In this document: piece after piece, positions 35,415-44,972 of the stretch
Numbering within the stretch: the stretch's first letter is position 1
Layout of the letters: each line of letters begins with the position of its first letter
NCBI GenBank assembly: GCA_038148755.1
Contig: JAYQWA010000016.1
Coordinates: 1-56,257 of the forward strand
From: UBA5109 sp038148755
GTDB lineage: Bacteria > Pseudomonadota > Gammaproteobacteria > Pseudomonadales > Pseudohongiellaceae
Direction: 5' to 3'
Length of the DNA: 56,257 nucleotides
Made by a program: the position numbers and the translations under genes
Notes under the pieces: generated by a model
The model's input: the letters and a program-made list of their open reading frames with translations, nothing else
Database searches by the model: none
What the model was told of the DNA's origin: nothing

Positions 35415-36056
35415 TCAGGTCTCGTCGGGACTTCTTAATTCAGTCGCGGAAATTCTGTCTTTCAAGCGGGCCTCACGCTGAACGATGTTTTTTTCACGCT
35501 CATAAATACCCTGATCATTAATGACCCAGCTTACCGGACGTCGTTTCTTGCCAATGGAATCTTGTAACAGATTTAAACCCTGCAATAAGGCTTCCGGTCT
35601 TGGCGGACAACCAGAAACATATACATCAACCGGCAAGAATTTATCGACACCCTGTACAACCGAGTAGATGTCATACATACCACCAGAATTGGCGCAGGAT
35701 CCCATGCAAATCACCCAGCGTGGTTCCATCATTTGTTCATAAAGGCGCTGCACAACTGGCGCCATTTTCCTGAATACGGTACCGGCAATAATAATCATAT
35801 CAGCTTGGCGTGGTGTGGCTCTGAAAACCTCTGCTCCGAAGCGGGCAATATCATGACGGCTTGAAATAGCCGTTGCTGCTTCTACGTAACAACAGGATAA
35901 ACCGAAGTTGAAAGGCCAAAGTGAGTTTTTACGACTCCAGGCCAGCATGTCTTCAAGCCGGGTCATGATCACATTCTTTCGAATATGGTCATCAAACTGA
36001 TTCATCCCGGGACTGGGAGAATAAGTGTCTTCAGGCTTAACCAGTTCCCAGCTCAT
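35415..36056 (-). CDS. nuoB: NADH-quinone oxidoreductase subunit B
   Basis: 213 residues carrying cluster N2, the last iron-sulfur centre before quinone. Four Cys ligands: C55 and C56 (GLSCCYVE), C121 (MGSCANSGG) and C150 (SGCPPRPEA). The ATG overlaps the nuoA stop (TAATG). Length near E. coli (220). Confidence 0.98.
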   Translation of the reverse strand: MSWELVKPEDTYSPSPGMNQFDDHIRKNVIMTRLEDMLAWSRKNSLWPFNFGLSCCYVEAATAISSRHDIARFGAEVFRATPRQADMIIIAGTVFRKMAPVVQRLYEQMMEPRWVICMGSCANSGGMYDIYSVVQGVDKFLPVDVYVSGCPPRPEALLQGLNLLQDSIGKKRRPVSWVINDQGIYEREKNIVQREARLKDRISATELRSPDET

Positions 36057-36526
36057 TAATGTGCACTCCCATGGCTGTGCTCTGCACTTTCTTTCTTCGC
36101 TGCTTTCTTCCCGATATTCACAACACCGCTCTTACCGATAGTATGTCTAAGATCGTCCCGCTGTCTCTGAGTTCTCCATTCCAGAGCGCCGGAACGCCAT
36201 AAATACACTAAACCTGCAATTAAAATGGCGATAAAAATAAAGACTTCGGCATAACCCAGCCAACCAGTTTCACGAATGGAAATAGCCCAGGCAAAAAGAA
36301 ATACGGCTTCAAGATCGAAAATGATGAACAGGATGGCAGTCAGGTAAAACGGAACGGAGATCTTGAATTGAGCAGAACCGACCGACAGCATCCCTGATTC
36401 ATAAACTTCTTCAGTAGCATGGTCTTTACGTTTTTGCCCTAACAGATGAGAAACGCCTGTTAATGCAAGAATGAGAACAATGACTATGCCGGAATATAGA
36501 ACCAGTGGAAAAAGATCGATGTTCAA
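36056..36526 (-). CDS. nuoA: NADH-quinone oxidoreductase subunit A
   Basis: 156-residue small membrane subunit, first gene of the operon. Three helices; family stretch YESGMLSVGSAQFKISVPFY and IIFDLEAVFLFAWA with conserved acidic residues. The C-terminus is a basic then His/Ser-rich tail (ESAEHSHGSAH) longer than the helix core requires. Confidence 0.96.
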   Translation of the reverse strand: MNIDLFPLVLYSGIVIVLILALTGVSHLLGQKRKDHATEEVYESGMLSVGSAQFKISVPFYLTAILFIIFDLEAVFLFAWAISIRETGWLGYAEVFIFIAILIAGLVYLWRSGALEWRTQRQRDDLRHTIGKSGVVNIGKKAAKKESAEHSHGSAH

Positions 36527-36557
36527 ACTGCTTACTCGTTAAATTAATTTACAGACC

Positions 36558-36631
36558 AAAAAAATCGCCGGAATTATATGCCAACACGGCAGCCTATTCC
36601 ATTAGTTCTGGGAAGTTAATGCGATTTTTTT
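36558..36631 (-). promoter_or_regulatory. nuo promoter region with a long inverted repeat
   Basis: Between the sthA stop and nuoA lie 116 bases. A perfect 11-base inverted pair, 36558-36568 and 36621-36631, flanks 52 bases. Between them a minus-strand TATAAT (36573-36578) is a candidate nuo -10 box; no good -35 is seen at 16-18 bases. The pair could be a protein-binding site or loop; nuo operons elsewhere are regulated by oxygen and nitrate, but no ArcA or Fnr site is claimed. Confidence 0.4.
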
Positions 36632-36642
36632 TATTTCTTTGA

Positions 36643-38034
36643 TTAAAAAACCCGGTTATAACCGTCATAGGCAGCCACCTTATATGCTTCTGCCATTGTC
36701 GGATAATTAAAAGTTGTATTCATAAAATATTTCAAACTGTTGGCTTTGCCTTTCTGACTCATGATGGCCTGGCCGATGTGCACAATCTCTGAGGCCTGAG
36801 AACCAAAACAGTGAATGCCCAAAATTTCCAGGGTATCAAAATGAAAGATAATTTTTAGCATGCCCACTTCCTCGCCGGTAATCTGTGCCCGGGCGATATT
36901 GCGGAAATAAGCCTTACCCACTTCATAGGGCACTTTTTTCTCGGTCAGTTCCTGCTCATTCAGGCCAATCGTGCTGATCTCCGGAATGGTATAGATACCG
37001 GTTGGAACATCCTTAACCACATAACATTCTTCTGGTTTAACAATGGCATTACAGGCTGCCCTGCCCTGATCAAATGCTGCACTGGCCAGTGAAGGCCAGC
37101 CAATAACATCACCCACAGCATAAATATGCTTAACATCGGTCTGATACTTGTTATTAACTTTCAATTGCCCTCTGCTGTTAGCTTCCAGCCCCAGGCATCC
37201 AAGATTCAGTTTATCGGTGTTGCCGGTACGGCCATTGGCCCATAACACAATATCACTTTTAATTTTTTTTCCAGACTGCAGATAGGTGACAACAGCGTCA
37301 TTGCTGCATTCCATTTTTTCAAAGTGCTCATTATGGTGACAGCGCACATTAAGGTTACCCAGATGATAACTCAGTGCATCACTAATTTCCGTATCCAGGA
37401 AAGAAAGTAGAGATTCCGCAGGATTGATCAGTTCAACATTAATACCCAGACCACCAAAGATTGATGCATATTCACAGCCAATCACACCGGCGCCAATAAT
37501 GGTGACTTTGTCAGGGGTATAGTCGAGATTCAATATGGTATCGCTGTCAAAGACCCGCTTATGCTCAAAATCGACAAAGTCAGGCCGGTAAGGTCGTGAT
37601 CCGGTAGCAATTATAAAATGCTGCGCTTTTAATTTACTGGTCTTCTTGCCATCGCTTATGGCAATCGTATGCTCATCCAGAAATTGCGCCGCACCATAAA
37701 TAACCGGAATCTTGTTTCTCTCATAGGACGCTGAGTGCATGCTTAGCTGCTCTTCAACGACATGTCTGGCATTCTTGATGATGGTTTCATAACCAACTTT
37801 CCCGACCTTAGCCAGCTCGCGAAACATGGGGTTACTATTTAAGTCGATAAATTGACGTACGGAGTTACGCAGAGCCTTGGAAGGAATAGTGCCATGATAA
37901 ACCGAATTGCCTCCAGGCCTTGGCTTGTCACAGATCATGGCAACATTATGATGAGACTTGGCCGCATTCATGGCCGCAGACTCTCCGGCAGGGCCACTGC
38001 CTATAACAATAATTTCATACTCTTTGTTTGCCAT
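36643..38034 (-). CDS. sthA: Soluble pyridine nucleotide transhydrogenase
   Basis: 463-residue cytosolic FAD flavoprotein that moves hydride between NADPH and NAD+. FAD-binding GSGPAG at 12-17, NAD-binding GAGVIGCEYAS near 177, the ANGRTGNTDKL and YAVGDVIGWPSLASAA stretches, and the C-terminal NTTFNYPTMAEAY identify SthA rather than lipoamide dehydrogenase. The disulfide region is GGNSVYHGTIPSKALR with no Cys at all; the E. coli enzyme keeps one unpaired Cys there. SthA does not need a redox disulfide. A promoter lies upstream, so it is separate from gap. Confidence 0.96.
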   Translation of the reverse strand: MANKEYEIIVIGSGPAGESAAMNAAKSHHNVAMICDKPRPGGNSVYHGTIPSKALRNSVRQFIDLNSNPMFRELAKVGKVGYETIIKNARHVVEEQLSMHSASYERNKIPVIYGAAQFLDEHTIAISDGKKTSKLKAQHFIIATGSRPYRPDFVDFEHKRVFDSDTILNLDYTPDKVTIIGAGVIGCEYASIFGGLGINVELINPAESLLSFLDTEISDALSYHLGNLNVRCHHNEHFEKMECSNDAVVTYLQSGKKIKSDIVLWANGRTGNTDKLNLGCLGLEANSRGQLKVNNKYQTDVKHIYAVGDVIGWPSLASAAFDQGRAACNAIVKPEECYVVKDVPTGIYTIPEISTIGLNEQELTEKKVPYEVGKAYFRNIARAQITGEEVGMLKIIFHFDTLEILGIHCFGSQASEIVHIGQAIMSQKGKANSLKYFMNTTFNYPTMAEAYKVAAYDGYNRVF

Positions 38035-38096
38035 CTGGGTTTCCGGTGGCTGTAACTGTAACGAATTTGAAAAAGAGTCAGTTCTGACCAGGGCTT

Positions 38097-38125
38097 ATTA
38101 TACGGCGGACTCCTGACTATGCCTA
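38097..38125 (-). promoter_or_regulatory. Candidate sigma-70 promoter of sthA
   Basis: Minus-strand TAGGCA (38120-38125), 17-base spacer, TATAAT (38097-38102). Transcription would start near 38090, leaving a leader of about 55 bases. The -35 lies within 8 bases of the gap stop codon. Confidence 0.5.
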
Positions 38126-38132
38126 ACGATAC

Positions 38133-39623
38133 CTAACTATGCATACTCTCATTTTCAGGATAAGACATGTAATTCACACCCGCCATCTTTGAAACCATTC
38201 GCACAACCTGGTTGCTGTAGCTGAATTCATTATCATACCAAAGATAAAGCACCATATTGTTGCCCTGCACTTTGGTTGCTGTGGCGTCCAGCGTTGCCGC
38301 TTCCCGCATGCCGATAAAATCGCTGGAAACAGCGTCAGGCGATTCGGTATAACCCAATTGATTCTGCAAAGGTGAATGCAGAGCAATAAGTCTTAAATAA
38401 TCATTAATGTCTTCTTTGGTCGTTTCCGACTCGAGGCTAAGACTTAAAATCGCCATGGAAACATTAGCCACTGGCACCCTGACCGCATTACCGGTTAACT
38501 TACCTTCAAGTTCAGGTACTGCTTTTGAGACAGCCGTTGCCGCGCCGGTCTCAGTTAACACCATATTAAGGGCAGCACTGCGTCCACGCCTGTCTGCTTT
38601 ATGGTAATTATCAATCAGGTTCTGGTCATTGGTATAAGCATGAACTGTTTCGACATGACCATGAACGATGCCGTAACGTTCATTAATCAGCTTAAGTACC
38701 GGCGCAATGGCATTGGTAGTACAGGACGCCGCAGAAATAATTTTATCTTCCGGAGTGATCATGTGATCGTTAATCCCGGACACAATATTTTTGACATTGC
38801 CTTTGCCTGGCGCTGTCAGCATAACTTTGCTGACGCCTTTGGATTTCAGGTGCAGTGACAAACCTTCTTCGTCACGCCATTTTCCTGTATTATCAATAAC
38901 CAGCGCATCACTAATATCATACTGTGTGTAATCCAGCGTATCTGGGCCATCGGAATAAATGAAAGGGATGACATTACCATTAGCAATAATCCGGCTGTTC
39001 TTTTCATCGACCCGGATAGTACCTTCAAAGGGGCCATGGACAGAGTCATTGCGTAGCAGGTTTACACGCTTTATCAGGTCATTAGCCCCGGATTTACGGA
39101 CGACAATGGCGCGTAAACGCATGATCTGACGGTTCCCGGTTTGTTCAATCAACAAGCGGGTCAGCAAACGCCCTATTCGTCCAAAGCCATAAAGCACAAC
39201 ATCGGTCGGCTTTTCTATCGGCTTGTAGTCAACATCTATTAAATGCGCCAGCTCTTTTCTGACAAATTCTTCAACATCAGGTTTTACATCAAGTGACTCA
39301 GCATACTCCATGTAATTAACAGTCAGTTTGCCCAAATCAATCTGACAGGGGCTCAGATTGAGTTTACACATGGAGGTAAGAACCGGATGGCTTTCAAATT
39401 CAGACAGCTCATTGCGGGCAACTTCACGGACACGACGATGGTATTGCATGATGGTGACAGTAGAACGTTTATTTAACGCACGCCCATAAAGAAAAGTCTG
39501 TACCCCTTTCTCATATTCCAGCATTCCTATCATGGGAATCATTTCCCGGGTCAAGGCTTCCCTTGCTTTCCAGTCACCAAAATAATCATCTAAACTCGGT
39601 CTTGCCACAATGTAATCCTGCAT
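38133..39623 (-). CDS. gap: Glyceraldehyde-3-phosphate dehydrogenase, N-terminally extended type
   Basis: 496 residues, about 160 longer than ordinary GAPDH. The first about 135 residues are a helical extension (e.g. LEYEKGVQTFLYGRALNKRS); the Rossmann motif GFGRIGR is at 147-153 and the catalytic Cys in SAASCTTNAIAP at C301. This long type lies beside mfd in Pseudomonas (the PA3001-like enzyme). NAD or NADP preference cannot be read with certainty. It could serve glycolysis or gluconeogenesis. A TATAAT (39637-39642) sits only 14 bases before the ATG, so the leader would be very short if that is the promoter. Confidence 0.95.
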   Translation of the reverse strand: MQDYIVARPSLDDYFGDWKAREALTREMIPMIGMLEYEKGVQTFLYGRALNKRSTVTIMQYHRRVREVARNELSEFESHPVLTSMCKLNLSPCQIDLGKLTVNYMEYAESLDVKPDVEEFVRKELAHLIDVDYKPIEKPTDVVLYGFGRIGRLLTRLLIEQTGNRQIMRLRAIVVRKSGANDLIKRVNLLRNDSVHGPFEGTIRVDEKNSRIIANGNVIPFIYSDGPDTLDYTQYDISDALVIDNTGKWRDEEGLSLHLKSKGVSKVMLTAPGKGNVKNIVSGINDHMITPEDKIISAASCTTNAIAPVLKLINERYGIVHGHVETVHAYTNDQNLIDNYHKADRRGRSAALNMVLTETGAATAVSKAVPELEGKLTGNAVRVPVANVSMAILSLSLESETTKEDINDYLRLIALHSPLQNQLGYTESPDAVSSDFIGMREAATLDATATKVQGNNMVLYLWYDNEFSYSNQVVRMVSKMAGVNYMSYPENESMHS

Positions 39624-39804
39624 TCGTATTTAAGTAATTATAAGATAGGGTCTTTTCGACGGCGCGTATTATCTTAGCTCAGCATTAAGATGTCCAACGC
39701 TAATCTCAATGCCATGAATAATCCCTTGATTTGTGCCATGATAGCGCCGCTTTATTATTAGCTAATTGGTGTGTTGTTGACACACTGACTTAAATCAGAC
39801 AAAC
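39624..39804. promoter_or_regulatory. Divergent gap/mfd promoter region
   Basis: 181 bases serve two divergent genes. On the minus strand TATAAT lies at 39637-39642 for gap, with no convincing -35. On the plus side TTGATT at 39726-39731 is followed by AT-rich TTTATTATTA at 39751-39760 (spacing about 19-21). A perfect 6-bp hairpin, GTGTGT 39769-39774 with ACACAC 39780-39785, ends 19 bases before the mfd start codon. No regulator assigned. Confidence 0.4.
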
Positions 39805-42800
39805 GTGACACAGTTTACTATTTTTTCACCTCCGCTGGAAAAAAGCGCGCTCTTGCCTGGCAACCGGCAACAATGGGGAGGTTTCACAGGTTCCGCTTCA
39901 GCATTGTGTATTGCCTCTTGCGCAAAAAACTATCCCGGCCTGATTTTGTTGCTGACGGAAAATAATCAGCAGGCTCAACGTCTGAAATCAGAATTGATTT
40001 TTTTCTGCAAAACAGATAAGCCGGATAATCAGTTCTTTATTGAAGAGCTCCCTGATTGGGAAACCTTGCCTTACGATAATTTTTCTCCACATCAGGATAT
40101 CATTTCACAACGCCTGGACATCCTGTCTTCCCTCAAAAATGTCAAGCGTGGGATCCTGATAGCCTCTATCAACACCGCCTTACATCGATTGATACCTGCT
40201 TCCTATTTAAATGGCCGTTCACTGACTTTTTCGCTGGGTCAGGAAATTGATATCAATGCCCTGCGTCTAAAACTGGAAAGGGCTGCTTATCGAAATGTTG
40301 ATGCGGTCTACGAACATGGCGAATTTGCCTTGCGTGGTTCGATACTGGATATCTTTCCGATGGGGTCACAAAGTCCTTACCGAATAGAATTATTTGATAA
40401 TGAAATAGAAAGCCTGCGTAGTTTTGATCCTGAAACACAAATATCGCAGACACGTATTGAGCAGATAAGTTTATTGCCTGGCAAAGAATACCCTTTTGAC
40501 CAGTCAGGCATAGAAACATTCCGCCAACGATTCAGGGAAGAATTTGATATTGATTTACGCAAATGTCCTATCTATGAAGATGTTTCTCAGGGTATTGCAA
40601 CAGCAGGCATTGAATATTATCTGCCTTTATTTTTCCCCGATCTGGCAACAATTTTTGATTACCTGCCTGACAACACGTTGATTATCAGTAACGGTTCAAT
40701 ACAAACTGGTGCGGAACAATTCTGGCGTGAAATTAATAGCCGTTATGAAGACAGACGTTACGATCAACAACGTCCACTGCTTCCCCCTAACAAAGTTTTT
40801 ATTCCGTTTAACGATTGTTTTGCAAGCATTAACAATTATCCCCGTATCGAGCTTACAGCGCAGCAAGGCAAACAGCTTCAATTCGAGACCCGAAGTTTTC
40901 CTTCTCTTGAAGTTGGCCACAAACTTGAAAGACCACTAATCGCACTGGAAAGCTTTCTGACAGATAATTCGGATTATTCTATTTTGTTTTGCGCAGACTC
41001 TGCCGGCAGGCGTGAAACTTTACTGGACCTGTTAAAGAATATTTCGGTATATCCTGAAGTCATCAATTCCTGGGAAGACTTTATTACACAAAGACCTCAG
41101 CTGGCTATTACTGTAGCCCCTCTGGAAGTTGGCTTCTGGTTATCGCATCCAAAACTCATCGTCATCACAGAAAGTCAGTTATTCATTCACCATGTCAGCC
41201 AACAGCGACGCCGAGGCAAACTTCAGGACAACACTGACTTTATTGTTAAAAGCCTGACGGAATTAAGTATTGGGGCGCCAGTAGTCCATATTGACCATGG
41301 AGTTGGCCGTTACCAGGGGTTACAGACTTTTGATGTAGAAGGCCAACAAACAGAATTTCTTGTATTAGAATATGCTGATCAGGCCAAATTATATTTGCCG
41401 GTAGCTTCACTGCATCTCATTAACAGGTACAGCGGCGCAGATACAGATTCCGCACCTTTACATAAGCTTGGTAGCGATCAATGGATAAAAGCTAGACGTA
41501 AAGCTGCTGAAAAAGTGGTCGACGTTGCTGCTGAATTACTTGATATCTATGCCCGGCGTGAAGCAAAACAAGGTCAATTATTTAAATTACCTGATCATGA
41601 GTATCAACTTTTTATGAATGACTTTCCATTTGAGGAGACAGAAGATCAGATGGAAGCCATACAAGCCGTTATCGAAGACATGACGTCGACAAAAGCCATG
41701 GATCGACTGATTTGCGGAGACGTTGGCTTTGGCAAAACCGAAGTTGCTTTACGTGCGGCTTTCGTCGCCGTACATAACCACAAACAGGTTGCTATCTTGG
41801 TGCCGACCACCTTGCTGGCCCAGCAGCACCATGATCATTTCAAGGACCGTTTTGCAGACTGGCCAGTAAAAATTTCGCTGATGTCACGCTTTGTGACAAA
41901 GCAGGATCAAGACAGCAACCTGCAGGAACTTGCAGACGGAAAAATAGATATTGTTATCGGCACTCATCGACTACTGCAGGCAAATGTTAAATATAAAAAC
42001 CTGGGACTCCTGATCATTGATGAAGAGCATCGCTTCGGCGTGCGGCAAAAAGAAATGTTGAAAGCGCTCAGAGCAGATGTTGATATCCTGACCCTGACAG
42101 CAACGCCGATTCCCCGTACGCTTAATATGGCAATGTCCGGTATGCGGGATTTATCAATTATTGCCAGTCCGCCGGCACGCCGATTATCCATCAAAACCTT
42201 TATTCGCCAGTCGAGTCCTCCTCTGATAAAAGAAGCCATATTGCGCGAATTACTCAGAGGTGGTCAGGTGTTTTTTCTACACAATGAAGTTAAAACCATT
42301 GAAAAGGCTGCCGAAGATATTCGTAAACTTGTGCCTGAAGCACGTGTAGCTGTTGCTCATGGTCAGCTGCGCGAGCGTGAATTGGAACGGGTAATGTCTG
42401 CTTTTTATCATAAGCAATACAATGTGCTTGTCTGCTCAACGATTATTGAAACCGGCATAGATATCCCCAACGCCAATACCATTATCATTGAACGGGCAGA
42501 CAAATTTGGTCTGGCACAATTACACCAATTACGTGGACGGGTTGGCCGATCACATCACCAGGCTTATGCGTATATGCTGACCCCTTCTCCCAAAATAATG
42601 AGCAATGATGCGAAAAAGCGTATTGATGCCATTGCCTCGGCTGACACGCTTGGCTCTGGTTTCACTCTGGCCAGTCATGACCTTGAAATCAGAGGTGCTG
42701 GCGAATTGCTTGGCGACGAGCAAAGCGGTCACATCCAGACTATTGGTTTCTCGCTTTACAGTGAAATGCTCGAACAGACTATCAAATTAATGAAGGCAGG

Positions 42801-43275
42801 CAAGCAGTTAAATCTGGATAAACCCATACAGGAAAGCACTGAGATAAATTTGCGCATTCCAGCACTTATTCCTGACGACTATCTTCCAGATGTGCATTTA
42901 CGCCTGTTGATGTATAAACGCATAGCCAACGCCCTATCGACGGAAGAACTGCGGGAATTGAAAGTAGAAATGATAGACCGTTTTGGACTCTTGCCACAGC
43001 CGGTAAACTTTTTGTTTGCTGTTACCGAATTAAAGCTTCAGGCTGAAGCACTGGGTATCGCCAAAATTGAAGCAAATGCAAAAGCAGGTAAAATGCAATT
43101 TAAAAGTGATACCGTGATCGACCCCTATTCCTTAGTCAAACTAGTACAGGAACAAGCAAATATTTTTAATCTATCCAGTGGCAATGAATTAAAATTTAAT
43201 CATGACAGTATTGAGCCTGAACAACGTCTTGAATTTGTAAAAAACACCTTAAGCCTGCTAAAGAAGGCTGCCTGA
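39805..43275 (+). CDS. mfd: Transcription-repair coupling factor
   Basis: 1156-residue translocase that removes stalled RNA polymerase and recruits UvrA to template-strand damage. Order: UvrB-like N-terminal region (about 1-340), RNA polymerase-interaction domain (about 475-560, GAPVVHIDHGVGRYQGL), RecG-like ATPase with Walker A GDVGFGKTE (about 638-646) and DEEH box (about 737), motif VI HQLRGRVGRSHHQAYAY, and the C-terminal UvrA-inhibiting domain. Starts with GTG at 39805. Same size as E. coli Mfd (1148). csiV follows 9 bases later. Confidence 0.98.
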   Translation: MTQFTIFSPPLEKSALLPGNRQQWGGFTGSASALCIASCAKNYPGLILLLTENNQQAQRLKSELIFFCKTDKPDNQFFIEELPDWETLPYDNFSPHQDIISQRLDILSSLKNVKRGILIASINTALHRLIPASYLNGRSLTFSLGQEIDINALRLKLERAAYRNVDAVYEHGEFALRGSILDIFPMGSQSPYRIELFDNEIESLRSFDPETQISQTRIEQISLLPGKEYPFDQSGIETFRQRFREEFDIDLRKCPIYEDVSQGIATAGIEYYLPLFFPDLATIFDYLPDNTLIISNGSIQTGAEQFWREINSRYEDRRYDQQRPLLPPNKVFIPFNDCFASINNYPRIELTAQQGKQLQFETRSFPSLEVGHKLERPLIALESFLTDNSDYSILFCADSAGRRETLLDLLKNISVYPEVINSWEDFITQRPQLAITVAPLEVGFWLSHPKLIVITESQLFIHHVSQQRRRGKLQDNTDFIVKSLTELSIGAPVVHIDHGVGRYQGLQTFDVEGQQTEFLVLEYADQAKLYLPVASLHLINRYSGADTDSAPLHKLGSDQWIKARRKAAEKVVDVAAELLDIYARREAKQGQLFKLPDHEYQLFMNDFPFEETEDQMEAIQAVIEDMTSTKAMDRLICGDVGFGKTEVALRAAFVAVHNHKQVAILVPTTLLAQQHHDHFKDRFADWPVKISLMSRFVTKQDQDSNLQELADGKIDIVIGTHRLLQANVKYKNLGLLIIDEEHRFGVRQKEMLKALRADVDILTLTATPIPRTLNMAMSGMRDLSIIASPPARRLSIKTFIRQSSPPLIKEAILRELLRGGQVFFLHNEVKTIEKAAEDIRKLVPEARVAVAHGQLRERELERVMSAFYHKQYNVLVCSTIIETGIDIPNANTIIIERADKFGLAQLHQLRGRVGRSHHQAYAYMLTPSPKIMSNDAKKRIDAIASADTLGSGFTLASHDLEIRGAGELLGDEQSGHIQTIGFSLYSEMLEQTIKLMKAGKQLNLDKPIQESTEINLRIPALIPDDYLPDVHLRLLMYKRIANALSTEELRELKVEMIDRFGLLPQPVNFLFAVTELKLQAEALGIAKIEANAKAGKMQFKSDTVIDPYSLVKLVQEQANIFNLSSGNELKFNHDSIEPEQRLEFVKNTLSLLKKAA

Positions 43276-43284
43276 GTTAAACGC

Positions 43285-44163
43285 ATGCAATGTAGATTAA
43301 CAGCAAGTATTCTTTTATTTGCCCTGATCATAAACCAGGAGGTTATAGCACAAACCTTCAGTTATGACGGTAATCGCTGGTATGAAATTGAAGTCAGCAT
43401 CTTTACTAACCAGAATGTCAGTAGTGTTGATCAGGAATTATTTTTGCCGGAACTTTTGGAACTGTTTTATCCAGAGGCCCTATTGCAATTAACACCCTAC
43501 TTACAAAATTATGTTCTTGATTCCTGGCAAACTGAGTCAGCTTTGAATTCATCAAATGTGCTGGTTGGGGATTCTACCAACTCGCAGGAAGCAGTCGTTG
43601 TTTTGCCCAACTATGGACCTGAGCTGCGTGAAGCAAATACAGATTTCAGATTAATTGATAAGACCCGTGACCCATTTATTGCACTGGGTGAAGAAGAACA
43701 TGAATTCACCCGTTTTAACAGCAATATAGACCGAAGTCCTGGGCATCGAATTTTATTCCACTCAGTATGGCGCCAACCCGTGTTGAATAAAGTTCAGGCC
43801 AGTGCAATTTTAGTCAATGGTGGAGACCGGTATGGTCAACACAGCGAACTCGAAGGTAGTTTGCTGATCAGTTACAACGTAAACCGGGTTGATGTTGATA
43901 CAAGACTTTGGCGCAATAGTTTCAACATCATCAGCGATCAACAATGGAATGTTCCATTACCTCCCTTTGCTGAATTCATGGCTGCAAATACCCAAAGCAC
44001 AGGAAGTGCTTTTGATTTGGTAATAGACCAGGTTTATCCCATGTTGCAAACCCGACAGATGATCAGCAATGAACTGCATTATCTGGATCATCCTGCCCTG
44101 GGCATGTTAATTGAAGTCAGGCCTTATGAGCTGCCACCTTTATTTGATTTTTCTTTGGACTAA
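43285..44163 (+). CDS. csiV: Peptidoglycan-binding protein CsiV
   Basis: 292 residues; N-terminal signal (hydrophobic 8-22, cut near VIAQ). The family start RWYEIEVSIFTNQ and the later RILFHSVWRQPV and LEGSLLISYNV stretches match CsiV, a periplasmic protein that in Shewanella-type bacteria stabilises the D-Asp peptidoglycan enzyme system. The partner is not visible here. It follows mfd by 9 bases, the usual mfd-csiV order, and converges on mtnP. Confidence 0.88.
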   Translation: MQCRLTASILLFALIINQEVIAQTFSYDGNRWYEIEVSIFTNQNVSSVDQELFLPELLELFYPEALLQLTPYLQNYVLDSWQTESALNSSNVLVGDSTNSQEAVVVLPNYGPELREANTDFRLIDKTRDPFIALGEEEHEFTRFNSNIDRSPGHRILFHSVWRQPVLNKVQASAILVNGGDRYGQHSELEGSLLISYNVNRVDVDTRLWRNSFNIISDQQWNVPLPPFAEFMAANTQSTGSAFDLVIDQVYPMLQTRQMISNELHYLDHPALGMLIEVRPYELPPLFDFSLD

Positions 44164-44186
44164 CGCGTTGGTTTATTGCAGAAATT

Positions 44187-44951
44187 TTATAGCTGAAGTT
44201 TTTCAAGACTAGTATTAAGCAAGCTGCGTACATCCTGTATGCCAGCATCCAGAACTGTTTTTATTTTCTCAACGGTAATCAATTCATCGCTAAGGCCGGC
44301 AGCCGGATTCACAACCAATGTAATACAGGCATAGGCCATACCCAGCTCTCTTGCAAGTGCCGCTTCTGGCATGCCAGTCATTCCTACCACGCTACAACCA
44401 TCACTTTTAAGCCTCTGGATTTCTGCTGCTGTTTCCAGACGCGGACCCTGAGTACAGGCAAAACATCCCCGAGGAGTAATTTCGATATTTAACTTAGCTG
44501 CTGCGTCAATCAGAGCGTTACGGAGTTCATCATCGTATGGGAACGTGAAATCAATATGGTCATGCAAGGAATTCAATCCATCAAAAAAACTATGTTCACG
44601 TCCCCAGGTATAATCAATTAACTGATCAGGAATCACCAAAGAACCCGGTGTCAGGTTCGGCGCAATACCGCCAACAGCATTGACCGCCAGAATTTTCTTT
44701 ACGCCCAGCTCTTTTAGAGCCCAGATGTTCGCACGGTAATTTATTTTATGAGGAGGGATACTGTGTGTGACACCATGCCTTGGCAGGAAATACACACAGT
44801 GATTATTCAGTTTTTCCCGAAACAGTCTGTTTGCTTGATCAGAAAAAGGCGTGTGGACATCAAGGTAATCGACATCTTCAGCTTTCATATCAGTATTCAA
44901 GTGATAGAACCCACTACCACCGATAATGCCTATCTCGGAATGAAAGCTCAT
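44187..44951 (-). CDS. mtnP: Methylthioadenosine/methylthioinosine phosphorylase
   Basis: 254-residue family-2 purine phosphorylase of the methionine salvage pathway. Phosphate loop IIGGSGFYHL; base/ribose region MTGMPEAALARELGMAYACI (about 193-212), the -MTGMPEA- variant. The Pseudomonas neighbour in this mfd-csiV context acts on methylthioinosine, so MTI is as likely a substrate as MTA; sequence alone does not decide. It lies 21 bases after nfuA. Confidence 0.9.
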   Translation of the reverse strand: MSFHSEIGIIGGSGFYHLNTDMKAEDVDYLDVHTPFSDQANRLFREKLNNHCVYFLPRHGVTHSIPPHKINYRANIWALKELGVKKILAVNAVGGIAPNLTPGSLVIPDQLIDYTWGREHSFFDGLNSLHDHIDFTFPYDDELRNALIDAAAKLNIEITPRGCFACTQGPRLETAAEIQRLKSDGCSVVGMTGMPEAALARELGMAYACITLVVNPAAGLSDELITVEKIKTVLDAGIQDVRSLLNTSLEKLQL

Positions 44952-44972
44952 GCAGGCTACTTACTTGTTGTA

